DNA of 64,000 bases. It comes from Halichoerus grypus. Taxonomy: Eukaryota; Chordata; Mammalia; Carnivora; Phocidae. A program made the position numbers and the translations under genes. Below, piece by piece: positions 1 through 11,188 of this stretch. Numbering within the stretch: position 1 is the stretch's first letter; every line of letters begins with the position of its first letter. The stretch spans positions 105,102,696-105,166,695 of the forward strand of contig NC_135720.1 of NCBI RefSeq assembly GCF_964656455.1. Direction: 5' to 3'. A model generated the notes under the pieces. It made no database searches, was not told the DNA's origin, and saw nothing but the letters and a program-made list of their open reading frames with translations.

Positions 1-769
1 GCCAGTTGTCAGAGAAGGAACTGCTTTACTTTAATCCATTAATACCGGCATCCCCCTCCCCCAAGGTGATTACTTTGTCCTTTAAGTAAAACCCTGTGGT
101 TCCCATGGATCAGAGCTAAGATCCCATTGCTGGGGAGAGGAGATGTTGGGAGGGAGACTAGTTTACCCCAGACTAAGCCCAGCTTGCGAAGAGGGCCGAT
201 GGAACCCCAGGCATGAGGGTGAAAATGAATGTCATGGTCAAGGGGACATGTGGGGGTGAGCTGGACTTCTAAGGCTTCCCGCCCTAGGAAGGATGGGGGT
301 TTGTGGAGTCTGGGCCTCTGGGGCTATCCTCTGCACCTGATCTCCTCTGCAGGCCACCTGTGTGGGCTGGGGGAGGGGATGCCAGTGATTCAGGAACCTT
401 CCTTCTCCTCCACTTCCCCGCACAACCCTCCCTTCCAAGGGGAGAGGGGAATGGGAGGGCACAGGAGGGCCGTGTGGCCAAGCCCTCAGTTCAGCCAGGC
501 CTGGGAACCCTGCCCAAAGTGCCCGAGACAATGCCGGGAACGGAGGCCGGCCTGGCCAGAGGCAGGCCCCGGGAGGGGGCAGGAGCAGTGTCCAGTCCAT
601 TCACATCCCTGGCCCCGGCACGGCGTGGTGGCTCTCAGCACCACCCCCAACTCTTGGGCTCCCTGCCCGGTCCCAGGCTTCTGCCCACCCACCCCTTGGC
701 AGCTACGAGCCATGCCATTCTCCCAGAAGGCCCCTCTCCTACCCAGCCTGGTCCTAACCCCCGAGGGAC

Positions 770-771
<2 letters not shown>
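1..771. other. GC-rich unique DNA, no gene recognised
   Basis: No repeat family or coding exon is recognised here. Open frames exist on both strands, but they overlap one another, show no domain and run into the downstream TG microsatellite, so they look like stop-poor GC-rich DNA rather than a gene. Confidence 0.5.
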
Positions 772-814
<43 letters not shown>

Positions 815-928
815 AGCATGTGAGTGTGTGTGATGGCAGATGAGTGAGTGTATGTTGTGTGTCTATGAGTGTGTGAATGTGTATATGAATGCGTGTGAGT
901 GCATGTGTGTGAGTGTGGGAGGGCAGGG
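772..928. repeat. (TG)n microsatellite with degenerate TG-rich tail
   Basis: A pure GT run of 20 units fills 772-811. It is followed by about 115 bp of imperfect TG-rich sequence with TGAG and TATG interruptions. The pure tract next to a decayed one suggests an old dinucleotide array that still expands at its left end. Alternating purine-pyrimidine sequence of this kind can adopt Z-DNA. Antisense frames translate it as Thr-His repeats, which have no coding meaning. Confidence 0.95.
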
Positions 929-1070
929 GGTGAACCATCTACTTTCCCCACCCACACAGCCTTGTATTCAGGGTGGAAAATGCGGCCCCCATCTCTGGGA
1001 GCCTCTTTCTTCCCCACCTGGCCAGTCAGAGCTTCAAGGGAGATGGAGCCCACTCCTGGGACTCTAGGCT

Positions 1071-1090
1071 GGTGGTGGTGGTGGTGGTGG
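1071..1090. repeat. (GGT)n trinucleotide repeat
   Basis: Six GGT units plus GG form a short pure trinucleotide repeat inside otherwise unique GC-rich DNA. Confidence 0.9.
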
Positions 1091-1574
1091 GGTTTGAGAG
1101 GATAGACTTCCCAGTTCCCAGCCCCAAGCCTGGCCTGGATTTCCCTAGAGGAGATGGTGAGAGGGAGCTCTGGCCCCACAGAGAACTGGGATTTGGTTAT
1201 TAAACCAAGTTGCAAGTTCAGTCCGCTTTCCGGCCAAATTTTCTTCCCTCCTCCCTTTCTCCTCAAGATAATAGAAATATCCGGGAGAGGTTCCTTTCCT
1301 CCCTGGCCCTGCCATTGGTCAGGCCCCTGTCATGGCAGGCACACCCCCTGGGCCAGAGCCAGCTCCACCCCCACCCCACCCCACAAGAGGGAGCAATTAC
1401 ATCAGCAGCTCTCTCCTTCTCCAGTCCTCTCTGGGAGGAGGCCTCTGACCCATTCCCTGAAAGGGCCTTCTCATCCTGAAGGAAAGATGTCATCCCTGTC
1501 CTGGCCTCATGACTTCTGACCGTCCCTGACCCTGCCAGGCCCCCGAAACCCTGGTAGCAGCAGGGATTGGTTGG

Positions 1575-1775
1575 GGCAGCAGTATGACTGGACTTGAATC
1601 CCAGTTCGGCCACTTTCCAGCTGTGTGATGTTGGGCAAGTCACTTACCCTCTCTGAGCCTCAGTTTCCCAATCTGTAACTGGGGACAATGATAGTGCTGT
1701 CTTTATAGGTTTGTTCTGGGGATTCAATTAGTTCATTCAATTAGTTAATATTCATAACAGGCTTGTGCTTTATCT
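1575..1775 (+). mobile_element. MIR SINE (sense)
   Basis: The sequence follows the mammal-wide MIR consensus in order: a tRNA B-box-like cttgaatccca segment, the core gggcaagtcacttaccctct, cctcagtttcc, then a T/A-rich segment around gggacaatgatag and a decayed 3' end. No target-site duplication survives, as expected for an ancient element. Confidence 0.88.
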
Positions 1776-2769
1776 TGTACTGTGTGAGTGTTGGTTAACT
1801 AGATTCATCACTTTCCTAAATGATGGCTAGCTAAGGAATAGGTGGGTGGACGGGTCACTGACCCTTTACCTCCTAGCTTCCGGCCTCAGCACTTACTCCT
1901 GCCCTGGCGATTAGCTCTGACCCTGCATGGACCTGAGGAGTCTCTCTGACTTCTGCCCCCTTCCTCAGGGTTGAATCCCACCCTACCATTTAGCTCTGAC
2001 AGCAGAACACGGAGCCCAGTGGGGACGCAGAAGAGAGGCTCTCTCACCCTGACCTGTCCTGCCACTGCTCTTCAGGCACAGCAACCATCCCCCGACGGTG
2101 GCTTAAAGGAGGAAGAGGTGCTATGTGGCAGGTCTCTCCCCAGAGCCTTCTAGGTCTTTGCTAGCTGGGCTCAAGATGTAGGTTTGGTTTGAAGATGGAA
2201 AAGATTCACTCATGGAAACTCACCCGCCTTCCTGCGACAATGATCCTCATCCATTACCAGCCGCTCATGCCAGGCTGGGGCAGTAGTTGGAGGTGGGGGT
2301 GGGCTGTGCTCCACCTTGCAGGGGTGGTGGAGGGCTTCTCTGTCCTTTACCCCCCCCCCCCCCCGCAAGCATCTCCCTCCTCCCCAGGCTCTGATCCCAC
2401 TGGAGGGACAGACCTCAGCCTTGCTTGGTCTCGCCCGGCCGCATGGCAGCCTCTCTCCCCATCCCACTCTTGTTGCTCTCACTGTGGGTCTGGAGACTGA
2501 GGCAGCTTTTTCCCTGAACCTGGGGCCTGCCTGATGCCTGGTTTCTTTGGTGCCCTCTCCGGGTCCTCTGGTTCAATTCAGACTTTTCACCTTTGTCATG
2601 AGGAACCACTCTGTACTTCCCTGTGCCTGGTACTGGGGGGCAAGGATGAGAGAGGCCCAGGTAGTCCTAGTCACCATGGTGGAAGCTCCTCAACCAGAGA
2701 ACATCCCTCAAAGAGAAGCCGAGGGCCTCCTGGTTCCTTCCTTCCCCCCTTCTCCCTTCTTCCCTCCCT
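1776..2769. other. Unique DNA with a C15 tract
   Basis: No gene or named repeat is seen. A run of 15 C at 2350-2364 is the only low-complexity feature, and a pyrimidine-rich stretch lies at 2736-2775. Short frames on both strands show no recognisable domain. Confidence 0.45.
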
Positions 2770-3100
2770 CCTACAAACATTCACTGAGCCCCTCCATTGT
2801 AGCAAGTGTGGACCAGGCCCTGCTCTGAGGTTCAGAGAAATGGCACAAAGCTTCCTTTTCTGAGGTCCACATCTCTTCGCTGGGGGCTCCCTGAGGGTAG
2901 CGCCTGAGGCGTCTCCCCCTCACAGGATCTCTGCATTCACTGATTCATAGTCGGCTCAGGGGGGCGCCTGCCATGCGTGGGCTCTTGCCCTCTAAACTGG
3001 GTCCCTGTGGATGAGAAGAAGCTGCTTTTGGGAAAGGGGTTCTGGGCAGAGGGGGCAGCTCCTGCAAAGCCGGGAGCCCAAGTGCGACTGGAGGCGGGCC
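2770..3100 (-). mobile_element. L2 LINE 3' region (antisense), degenerate
   Basis: The left end (acaaacattcactgagcc, then gaccaggccctgctctgagg) matches the complement of the L2 3' terminus. About 250 bp further, ttctgggcagagggggcag and tcctgcaaagcc match the complement of the upstream L2 segment at the expected distance. The middle is too diverged to align by eye. Confidence 0.55.
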
Positions 3101-4233
3101 CTGGGCTGAGGCAGGAAGAGCCTTTGCAGTCGCTGTGACTCATGGGGAAAGCAGGAGGGTCTGCCCTGGCCGGAGTCATGGGGAAAGGAGCCTCTGAGAA
3201 TGGTTGATTTCACTGCTGTGGCAGGAGAGACAGCCCAGGAGAGTGTCAAGTATCTTGCCCAAAGGAAGACAGGAATTCAAAATTTGTGGAATCCCTGACT
3301 CATCGCTGGGGGTGGAGAGAGGTAGGAAAAGGCCAGGCGGCAGAGCCTTCCAGGAGGACCGCAAGCTCCTTCCTCACCGACTCCTCCCACCACTTGCCTC
3401 CTGGCCCTCCCTGAGTTCTCGCTGTTGTCTAATCGTGGTCTCTCCTGCTGCGTTCTTTCGTGTCCTTGGTGGAGATGGACCACACTGGGCCCTGGCAGAG
3501 GCCTTCCCTATCCCTTCCGTGCCCCAGGTACTGTCCTCGGACCCCCGGGGCTAGGGTTAGTTGCTGGGAGGCTGCTTCATCCTCAGCCCCAGGCTAAGCG
3601 TCCACCTTCAGCTCTAGGATGACCTGAGTCTTAGATACACAATGAGAGGGTGGGGGGGGGGCAATTTTCTGCAAATGGAAGGCAATGCGTTTTAGGGACA
3701 ACATGGAGCTATGGTGGCCACTGTTGGGTGCCACTGGGGTCCGACGCACCCCGGCCTTGCGTGAGGTCTGCTCAGACTGAGGGGTGGACAAACGTGGGTG
3801 GGGCCCTGCAGTCTACATCTAGAAGGAGGGGGAAAGTTAGGAACTTTCCTGGTGATGGGCCCAGTATGGGGGACCGAGGGCGCTGGAGTAGAGAAAATGG
3901 GACCCTTCCTGCGTGATGGGTGGGGAAGACACGTCCTGCCCCCCACCGCGGGAGCTCCACAGTGTCCTGCTCGGGGTCTGGGGGTCTCCCTCTCACTGTC
4001 TCTGTCTCTTTTTGTTCGTCTCTCTCCCCACCCCTCTTTTCTGTCTCTGTCCCTTTCTTCTTTCTCTTATCCTCCTGTCTTTCCATCACTGACTCCTCTG
4101 TCAGGTTCTCCTGTCTTTCTATGTCTGTTTCTTTCCAGCCCCCATACCTTGGCCCCTTTGTGCTATTTGGCACAAGGAGAACCCCCTTTCTCCATCAGAA
4201 TTCCTCCCATTGGACACCGTGTGACCCCTATCT

Positions 4234-4236
<3 letters not shown>
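3101..4236. other. Unique DNA with G tract and CT-rich block
   Basis: No gene is recognised. A short G-run lies around 3650-3661 and a CT-rich stretch (tctctgtctcttt-like) spans about 3985-4130. The block ends at the next microsatellite. Confidence 0.45.

Positions 4237-4275
<39 letters not shown>
4237..4275. repeat. (TG)n microsatellite
   Basis: A pure TG run of about 19 units is bounded by tctacc on the left and tatgtgaagg on the right. It is likely to vary in length between individuals. Confidence 0.95.
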
Positions 4276-4280
<5 letters not shown>

Positions 4281-4964
4281 AAGGAGGCTGCTGGGTGAGT
4301 CAAGGTGGGGCAGGCTGTAGAGGGTCTGGCTGAAGGTAGAGGGGCTGGGGGCTGGGGCTGGGCGGCTGTCCTCTGGGTAGGGTCAGGCTTTCTAGGTAGA
4401 GGAAGCCCCAGCCCTGCACCTGGGTCCCTGCTCATTCTAGGAAAATGACAGGAGCCAAGGGCCCACAAAGCATGTTTTCCCACTCCTATGTGGTCTGCCT
4501 CCCACAACAGAAAATCAAGGCAGGGACAGGGGCCACTCTGGGACAGGAACAAGCATGCTGGGCCTGCTGACCCTCGGGGACGGCAACCATACCTCTCCTT
4601 GCCAACTCCCGGCTCTGCGTACCTTTTCCCATTCCGGGTGTTGGCCAGGCTGGTCAGCCCAGTTATCCCCTGCCCCAGCTTGTTCTTTTCCACAAGTCAT
4701 TGCAGAGGTTGGGTCTCCTGGATGGGCAGCTCACCCTTCCTTCACTCCATTTCTTAGGCTTCAGCTCCTGGCTGCAACTCACCTCCTCTGGGGAGCCTTT
4801 GATTGTCCCCGTTGCATCTCAGTCCATTCCTCCTGGGCCCTGCCAGATTAGTGGACCCACAGCGGACACACTGCATGATTGAGAGCCAAGTTTTCTGGCT
4901 GAGTGCTGGTCCAGGGAACAGCTTGGGAAAGAGGGGAGTAGGGGGAAGGGGCTGATCACCACCC
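4276..4964. other. Unique GC-rich DNA, nothing recognised
   Basis: No repeat, RNA gene or coding exon could be supported. Short frames on both strands are unremarkable. Confidence 0.45.
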
Positions 4965-5108
4965 AGCATCTGCCAGGCACTTCCTGTGCATTCGTTGCTT
5001 CACTCACACTGCAGCCCTTTCAGGTAGAGTTCATTATTCCCATTTGACGGATGAGAAAACTGAGGCTCTGAGAGATTAACCAATTTACCTGAGGTCACAC
5101 AGCAACAC
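4965..5108 (-). mobile_element. MIR SINE (antisense)
   Basis: The diagnostic antisense MIR string is present: tattcccatttgacggatg, gagaaaactgaggctctgag, then tttacctgaggtcacacagc. The left part (tgccaggcacttcctgtgc) matches the complement of the MIR 3' end. Confidence 0.9.
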
Positions 5109-7139
5109 CCGCAAAATAAGACACTCTCAAAATGACATGGGAATGGCAGGGGCTTCCAGTGTAGAGGGAAGCAGCGTCCCCCACCCCCAGGAGTCAGTGC
5201 ATCTCAGCTACTGGAAAGTTTAGGTGCTGCTACCAAAGTTTGGGATGGAGGCAGAAGGATGGATGAAATGACCCCTTTAGTGCTTACCTGGGTTTAGGTC
5301 ACTCTCTTTGCCCTCCCTGTGAGACCTCCCAGCACCACCCTCAGAGAGCTCACTTTTCTTGCCCTCCCATGAGGGCAAACAGGCCCTGCCCAGTTCACCC
5401 TGGATCCCACCTCTGGCTCCCTTCCTCAGGGCTGGCCCTGAGGTGCCTGAGGAGGCCTGGCTCACAGCCGCCTGCTTGTTCTCTGCTCCCGCGGGCCCCT
5501 GCACCCTGCTCCCCTAGTCTCCTGCTCCCCTCCCAGACCACCTTGGCTAGGATTCACTTGGGATCTCCATCTGGAGCCCTTCTCTGGCTTTGGGAAGGGC
5601 CTGGATTCAAATTCTCCATCCCTGTAACTCTACACGAAGCCCTGCCCTCCTTTTCCTACCGTGTCTCTTTTTTTTTCTCTCTTCCTTCACTCTCTCTTAA
5701 GAACCTTCAGGGCAAAGCACTGTGTTCCCGTTGGACCCAGGGCCTGATTCCATGGTAAGTGGGCCCATCAACAGCCAACCAGACAGAAACATGAACTAAT
5801 GTGACAGGAGTCCCGGCAAACACACTGCGGGAACTTGGGGAGAAATGATGAATGCAGGTGGGCGCCATCTTGGAAACTGTCCTGCAGAGATGCATGGGAC
5901 TGCGCCTCCAAGGGCTCTGTCAGGCAGAGAAGGGGGGGCATGTGTGTGTTGACCTGGGGGAGGGGAGGGCCTCTAGACCACTCCACAGTGTGTTAGGGTC
6001 GGAGGAGTTTTCTGTTTTGGACTATGAGCTTCTGGAGAAGACCTCTATCCTCTGAAGCAATGCTTCTCAGACAGCCTGGGGAAAGACCAGGTTTTTGTTG
6101 TTGTTGTCTTTTAAATTCCAATTTGTCATAGACCAATAATACTATAAAATATAATACAAAGAAATGATTAGAAAAATAAAATAAGACATATAAAGTGTGA
6201 GTCCTAATATTTTATTGTTGGATTCAACAGACATAAAATTGCTGTCCTATTGCTATTAAAGAGTCTCAATGCTTGCACTTGGCCTCCCTACCAATCCTGT
6301 CCCAGGCTGGTCATCAGCGGGTATGGACGGGCCTGGTGGGTGTGGATCACTCCTCGAGTGTCACTGCCCTAGAGTGGAGTTTTCAAGCTGCAGGTCATGA
6401 CCTGTTAGTTGGGTTGGAAATTAATTCAGTAGGTTGGGACCAGTGTTCTAAAAACACGAACTAGAACAGAATGGAGAATAGAGGGCCTTGTGTGCAGTAG
6501 GGGAAGCATGGTTCTGTGAACGTTTGTTCCAGGCATACACATGCATACATGTGCTGGTCCTGGGTTGGGAGGTGGGACGTGTGACCGTAGGCTGTGGCCA
6601 GTGCCCCCCTCCCCACGGTGCTGAATGAACAGAATCTGCTCTCTGATGTTACTACCACCACCAGACCTCCTTGCTTCCTCCCTCTGGACGCTGTTTCTTT
6701 GTCTCCTCCCCTGGCCAGCTCGGTGCCTCTCCTGTTTCCAGGGCAGTGATACGGCTCCAGACACATTGGCCCTTCCGCTTGCCTGTTGCTTTTTTCCTGG
6801 AGAGTCCTCCTTCCCCCCTTACCTCCCCCAGATGTTCCCTTCCTCCTGGGCCCCAGGTAGTCAGTCCCCAAATGCTGTGCCGGGCCCAGGGGGCAGTCCC
6901 CAGACACAGAACAGTATAGGGCTCTGCCCTCAAGAAGGGAGAGCTGTGCTGGGGGTCAGGGGATGGAATGGGTACTATCAAGGAATATGTGATAGGAGCT
7001 GACCTGGGACCAGCCTCGGGCCCCTCCGCTCAGGCTGGGCTGGGGAGGACCTGGTTTCCCTCAGTGACCCACGGTGGGGGAACTACACGACCGAATCCAG
7101 GCGCCCTGATTAGTTGTCGCCTCCTTTTGGGGGCTCTGT
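5109..7139. other. Mostly unique DNA with an AT-rich patch
   Basis: No gene is recognised. An AT-rich patch at about 6090-6260 opens with GTT repeats (6093-6107) and may be a decayed transposon end that I cannot name. At 6380-6460 a segment with gcaggtcatgacctgttag and gtaggttgggaccagtg looks like an old interspersed repeat of unknown family; it contains the 12-bp palindrome listed separately. Confidence 0.4.
6392..6403. promoter_or_regulatory. AGGTCATGACCT nuclear-receptor palindrome
   Basis: A perfect 12-bp inverted repeat of the AGGTCA half-site with zero spacing, extended to 14 bp by flanking C and G. This exact sequence is the known synthetic palindromic thyroid-hormone element bound in vitro by thyroid and retinoid receptors. 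Whether it is bound here is unknown; it sits in probable repeat-derived DNA. Confidence 0.4.
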
Positions 7140-7290
7140 GGATACGCTGTTCCCACTCTAGGGATGTACTATAATTTATTCAATCAATTCTCCATAAATG
7201 AGCCCCTGGGTTGTTTCCACTTTTTTTTTAGAATTAGAAACAATGCTGTGAGGAGCATCTTCATACCTCTCTTCCACCACATCTGAGCTG
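7140..7290 (-). mobile_element. Old L1 fragment (antisense, ORF2/3' end)
   Basis: The segment tactataatttattcaat, then ccataaatgagcccctggg, ttgtttccac and caatgctgtgaggagcatct is the complement of the C-terminal part of L1 ORF2. The same motif order recurs at 9930-10090 and 15240-15350. Confidence 0.75.
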
Positions 7291-7808
7291 CTGATTCCCG
7301 GAGGCCCCTCACTCTACCTCCCATTTCTCACGTCTTTATCCACACATGGTCTACATTCCTCCTGCTTCTCAGCCCCCAGCTGGCTGGGTCCCATGTCATG
7401 GGGCTAAACATGAGCCAGAGGTTTGGAAAATGTGATCTTCCTCCTCAGGCCACACACCCATGCTTCTCACAACGACTCTTTTGGTTTCTTTAACCAGGCT
7501 TCCCAAATACTCAGCTGTATCATAAGGACCCTTTGACTTGCAAGTAACAGAACACCCAACTCAAAATGGTTTAGACGATATGGGAAGTTTTTATTTCATA
7601 AGAAAAATAAATTCCCGAGGGAGGGTGGATCCAGGGCGGTTAAGTGAGGGGCTTTACCACATTATCAAGCACCCGGATTCTTTCTTTCTGCTTTGCCCTC
7701 CTCTGGTGTTGGCTTGCTTCCCTCATGGTTGCAAGATGGCTGTTGAAGTTCCAGACATCACATCCAGACATGATATGTCTGGAGGTTGAAGAGAAGCTAT
7801 CTCTTTCT
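7291..7808. other. Unique DNA next to a SINE target
   Basis: No gene or named repeat is recognised. A 9-bp inverted repeat with a 3-base loop (tccagacat, gat, atgtctgga) lies at 7763-7783, just before the SINE insertion site. Confidence 0.4.
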
Positions 7809-8021
7809 GTAGGTCTACCCCCCCCCTTTTTTTTTAAAGATTTTTAAATTTATTTATTTGAGAAAGAGAGAGACAGCACAAGCAGGGGGTGTGGCAGGCA
7901 GAGGGAGAGGCAGACTCCCTGCTCAGCTGGGAGCCTGATGCGGGACTTGATCCCAGGACCCTGAGATCATGACCTGACACGCTTAACCACCTGAGCCACC
8001 CAGGCACCCCTGTAGGTCTAC
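7809..8021 (-). mobile_element. CAN SINE (antisense) with 11-bp target-site duplication
   Basis: The element fills about 7820-8010 and reads on the minus strand: A-rich tail complement, a GA-rich segment, the gatcatgacctgac block, and the tRNA-like head complement ending gagccacccaggcacccc. Perfect copies of tgtaggtctac flank it at 7809-7819 and 8011-8021, showing ordinary L1-driven retrotransposition. It is full length for the family. Confidence 0.97.
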
Positions 8022-9479
8022 TTTTAAGATCAAGGAAACGTTTCCCTGAAGTGACCCTAGCAAACTTACCCTCAGCTCTCATAGGCCAAGGTTAGATCAC
8101 TTGCTGATTCCTCTGTTAACTCTTGGTGGGAGAATGAGGCTTTGCTGGGTGACAAGGCGTAGGACTGTGTGAAGGGGTGGGGTGGGTTTTAAAGGAGCAA
8201 AGGGGTCTGGGAACAGAAGTTGAGTGGACAACCCACAGCATCTATCATGTGGGCTGGTAGAGAAAGTTCCTCCACTGGGGAGGACTCCATTTCTGTGTTT
8301 CTCAATCAGCTGGGCCTGTGGCTCCTGTCCGGGAGACTTAGCTTGATACTGATTCAATTAGAAAACATTTGTTGAGGGAATGAGATACAGTTTCACCCTT
8401 GAGGGAATCTGTTGTAATGTGGGAGAGGAAAGAGAAGGGCCCAGCACCGCTGAGAAAAGAAGGCTGAATCTGCTGAAACTGGAGACAGGGAGTACGCTAG
8501 CCCTTCTCTCTGAGAGATGGAGTTAATGAGGAGTCCCTGTTCCTGCTGGATTGGATGCAGGGGACGGACTGAGATGCCCTTGAACTGGGCTTCCCCTGCT
8601 GCTGGGGTCAACTCTGTGTCAGGACTGGGGGGGCCAGGGTGCAGGAGGTCCACAGGTAAGAGGGGCACTTATTCAGAGCCAGGGTCCTCTTTCTCCTGGC
8701 CTTCAGGTGGGTCTTGTCCTTGCCCTTGTGTCAGAGAGGGACAGGACAGAAAGGGGGGTGCTGTGAGTCAGGAGCCTACCTGGGGAAAAGGAAAAACACA
8801 GGAAGTGACTCAAGGCCTCTAGGGCAGACAGGTGGCCTGCGGTGCCCCAGGGCAAACACTGGGGGAGTTGCCTGAGGGCGAGGGTCCCCTCCCCAGAGGC
8901 TGCCGGTGCACACCATCCTGGCTATTTCTGCCAACCATGTTTCCCACAAACCCTTCCCCTCCTTACCACAGCAGGCCGCCTGCCCACTCACCCACAGACC
9001 CAGCCACCAGCTGTTGCAATTCCTGGCCCTGGTCCACCCCCTGCATCCGGGAGGGCTCATCACCTCTGACCCCAGAAGGTGGGTCAGGCCCTTTCCCTGC
9101 CTCTCCCCTGTTCATGTCCCTGTGCCCTCATCCCCACAGGGGCAAGATGCCAGAGCCACTAGAGGGTGAGGTCTCCTGAGCAAAGCAGCTGCTTCTGTGC
9201 GTGCGTGTACAACAGGGCAGCACTCGGGGTCAAGAATGTGGCCTCAGGTCGAGTGAGGGGTGCGTGCAAACAGAGGAACGCAAGCCTTGTGCACCTCTGG
9301 GTCTTCTGCCCTGTGCAAGGCGGAGGGGCCTTTGTCCCACTCACTGGAGTTCAGGCTTGGTGCCAGGGCCCCAGCTGGTAATAAAATGATATTTTCCTCC
9401 CTTTACCACTGTTCTTAAGCATTAATCTTCCTTAGGGACCTCTGAAGGAGGGGGAGTGACTGGGCCAAGGCATGATGAA
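8022..9479. other. Unique DNA, nothing recognised
   Basis: No coding exon, RNA gene or clear repeat was found. Several short frames on both strands lack domains. A few bases around 8350-8380 recall the complement of an L2 3' end but are too short to call. Confidence 0.4.
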
Positions 9480-9597
9480 AGCATGTTATTTTAAATTTTA
9501 TTTTACAAATGTAGGTTATATGTAAGTTTAGCAACTAGTTTTTTCGTTTTTCATCTTAGACATCTTTCTGAGGTAGTATATATAGAAAGCTTCCTTC

Positions 9598-9697
9598 TTT
9601 TTTTTTACGTAAAAAACATGGGGGCTCGATCCCAGGACTGGGGATCACGACCTGAGTTGAAGGCAGATGCTTAACCGACTGAGCCACCCAGGCGCCC
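9598..9697 (-). mobile_element. CAN SINE fragment (antisense), 5' half
   Basis: Only the tRNA-like head and central block remain (ggggctcgatcccaggact to gagccacccaggcgccc) behind a T-rich tract. Similar but imperfect flanks (ttccttcttttt on the left, ttccttattctttt on the right) suggest it inserted with target duplication into the old L1. The right flank was then reused by the next SINE. Confidence 0.85.
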
Positions 9698-9699
9698 TT

Positions 9700-9917
9700 T
9701 CCTTATTCTTTTTTCTTTTTTTAAAGATTTTATTTACTTGACAGAGAGAGAGCGAGAGCAGGAACATAAGCAGAGGGAGTGGGAGAGGGAGAAGCAGGCT
9801 TCCCACTGAGCAAGGAGCCCGATGCGGGGCTCGATCCCAGGACCCTGGGATCATGACCTGAGCCGAAGGCAGACACTTAACGACTGAGCCACCCAGGTGC
9901 CCCTCCTTATTCTTTTT
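9700..9917 (-). mobile_element. CAN SINE (antisense) with 14-bp target-site duplication
   Basis: A full-length antisense SINE (about 9715-9903) follows directly after another SINE fragment. The duplicated target is tccttattctttttt at 9700-9714 and tccttattcttttt at 9904-9917. The left copy is part of the flank of the previous SINE, so two elements used the same L1 site in succession. Confidence 0.95.
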
Positions 9918-9993
9918 AATAGCTGTATAGTATTTCACTCTATGGCTGTACTATAATTTATTTAAGCAGTCCCCTGTTAATGAGCCTGTAAAT

Positions 9994-10050
9994 GTTCCCC
10001 CCAACTTTAACCAACTGAGCCACCCAGGCGCCCTGTTCCCCCCAACTTTA
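9994..10050 (-). mobile_element. Mini-SINE: 25-bp CAN SINE head only, with 16-bp target-site duplication
   Basis: Identical copies of gttccccccaacttta lie at 9994-10009 and 10035-10050. Between them are only 25 bp (10010-10034) matching the complement of the CAN SINE 5' head (actgagccacccaggcgccc). There is no body or A tail. Ordinary truncation removes the 5' end, so this 3'-truncated head is unusual. The host is the old antisense L1. Confidence 0.85.
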
Positions 10051-10948
10051 AAAAAAATTGTAAACAGTGCTGTGATGAACATATTTGTCCATTTACCTTT
10101 GGGCTCTTGCACAAATACTTTTGCAGGATAAAATCCTAGAAGTTAAACTGCCAGATCAGAGTATGAACATTTAAAATTGAATAGATATGCCTAATTGCTC
10201 TCCAGAATGTACTAATTTCCCTTCCATTGGCACTGTATGAGACGGCCTGTGTAATTGTACCTTTCACAACACTGTGTTAAGAATCTTCTTAACACTGCCA
10301 ATCTGATAAGTAAAAAATTATATCTTGCTTTCATTTGCACTTGAAATCGTGAGACGGAACGTTCTGTATATCTTTATTAGCCAGTTGCGTTTTTTGTGAA
10401 TGGCCTGTTTATGTTCTTTGCCTATATTTCCCATTGGATTGTTGTCTTTTTCTTATTGTTTTGTAAAATATGTCTTTTTTCAAAATTAGGGAACCGAGCA
10501 TTTTGTCACACATCTTGCAAGCCTTGTTCTCTTATTTTGTCCTTTGATTTCGTTTATGAAGTTTTTCCTTTTAAAACTTTTTTCTTTTCTTTCTATGTAG
10601 ATACATCTGTTAATCTTCTCTGTTATGTCTTCTGTTTTGTTCCATGATTAGAAAAGCCTTTGCTACCCCAGGGTCATAAAAACATTTACACGTATTTTCT
10701 TCTGGCCCTTTAATGGTTTTATTTTTCAGATGTTTTTTTCTTTAAATCTTTGATCCAGTCACAATTTATTTTGGTGTTAGGAGTGAGGTAGGGAATACAG
10801 ACGTATTTATTTTTGTCCTGAATGTGTGGCTAGTGTCTCAATTTACTGAATTGAATTCTCATGTTTATTTGGGTCAATTTCACATTTCTGCATTCTTTAC
10901 TACTGATCTGTCTGTCTGTGCCAGTCCCATACTATTTTAATTATTGTG

Positions 10949-11188
10949 GCTGTATGATATATTTTTAAAAAGATTTACTTATTTATTTTAGAGAGAAAGA
11001 AAGAGCATGGGGGAGGGGCAGAGGGAAAGGGAAAGAGAAACTCAAGCAGACTCTGCACTGAGCAAGGAGCCCGATGTGGGGCTCGATCTCACAACCCTGA
11101 GATCACGACCTGAGCCAAAAACCAAGTTGGACACTTAACCGACTGTGCCACCCAGACGCCCGGGTAGCTGTATAATATTTTTAAAAAG
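10949..11188 (-). mobile_element. CAN SINE (antisense) with about 22-bp target-site duplication
   Basis: The element (about 10972-11162) carries the antisense tail, GA-rich body and a head ending ctgtgccacccagacgccc. It is more diverged than the other SINEs and belongs to an older group with the aaaccaagttggacactta variant. Flanks gctgtatgatatatttttaa (10949) and gctgtataatatttttaaa (11166) are near-identical target copies. Confidence 0.93.

Noticed and set aside
229..843. 204-codon plus-strand frame and overlapping minus-strand frames
   Set aside because: They overlap each other in GC-rich DNA, end in the TG microsatellite and have no domain.
2959..2975. CTCF-like ggggggcgcc string
   Set aside because: The spacing of the core is off by one G and the upstream half does not match.
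7763..7783. p53 or glucocorticoid response element at the 9-bp inverted repeat
   Set aside because: The half-sites do not fit RRRCWWGYYY or AGAACA well enough; kept only as an inverted repeat.
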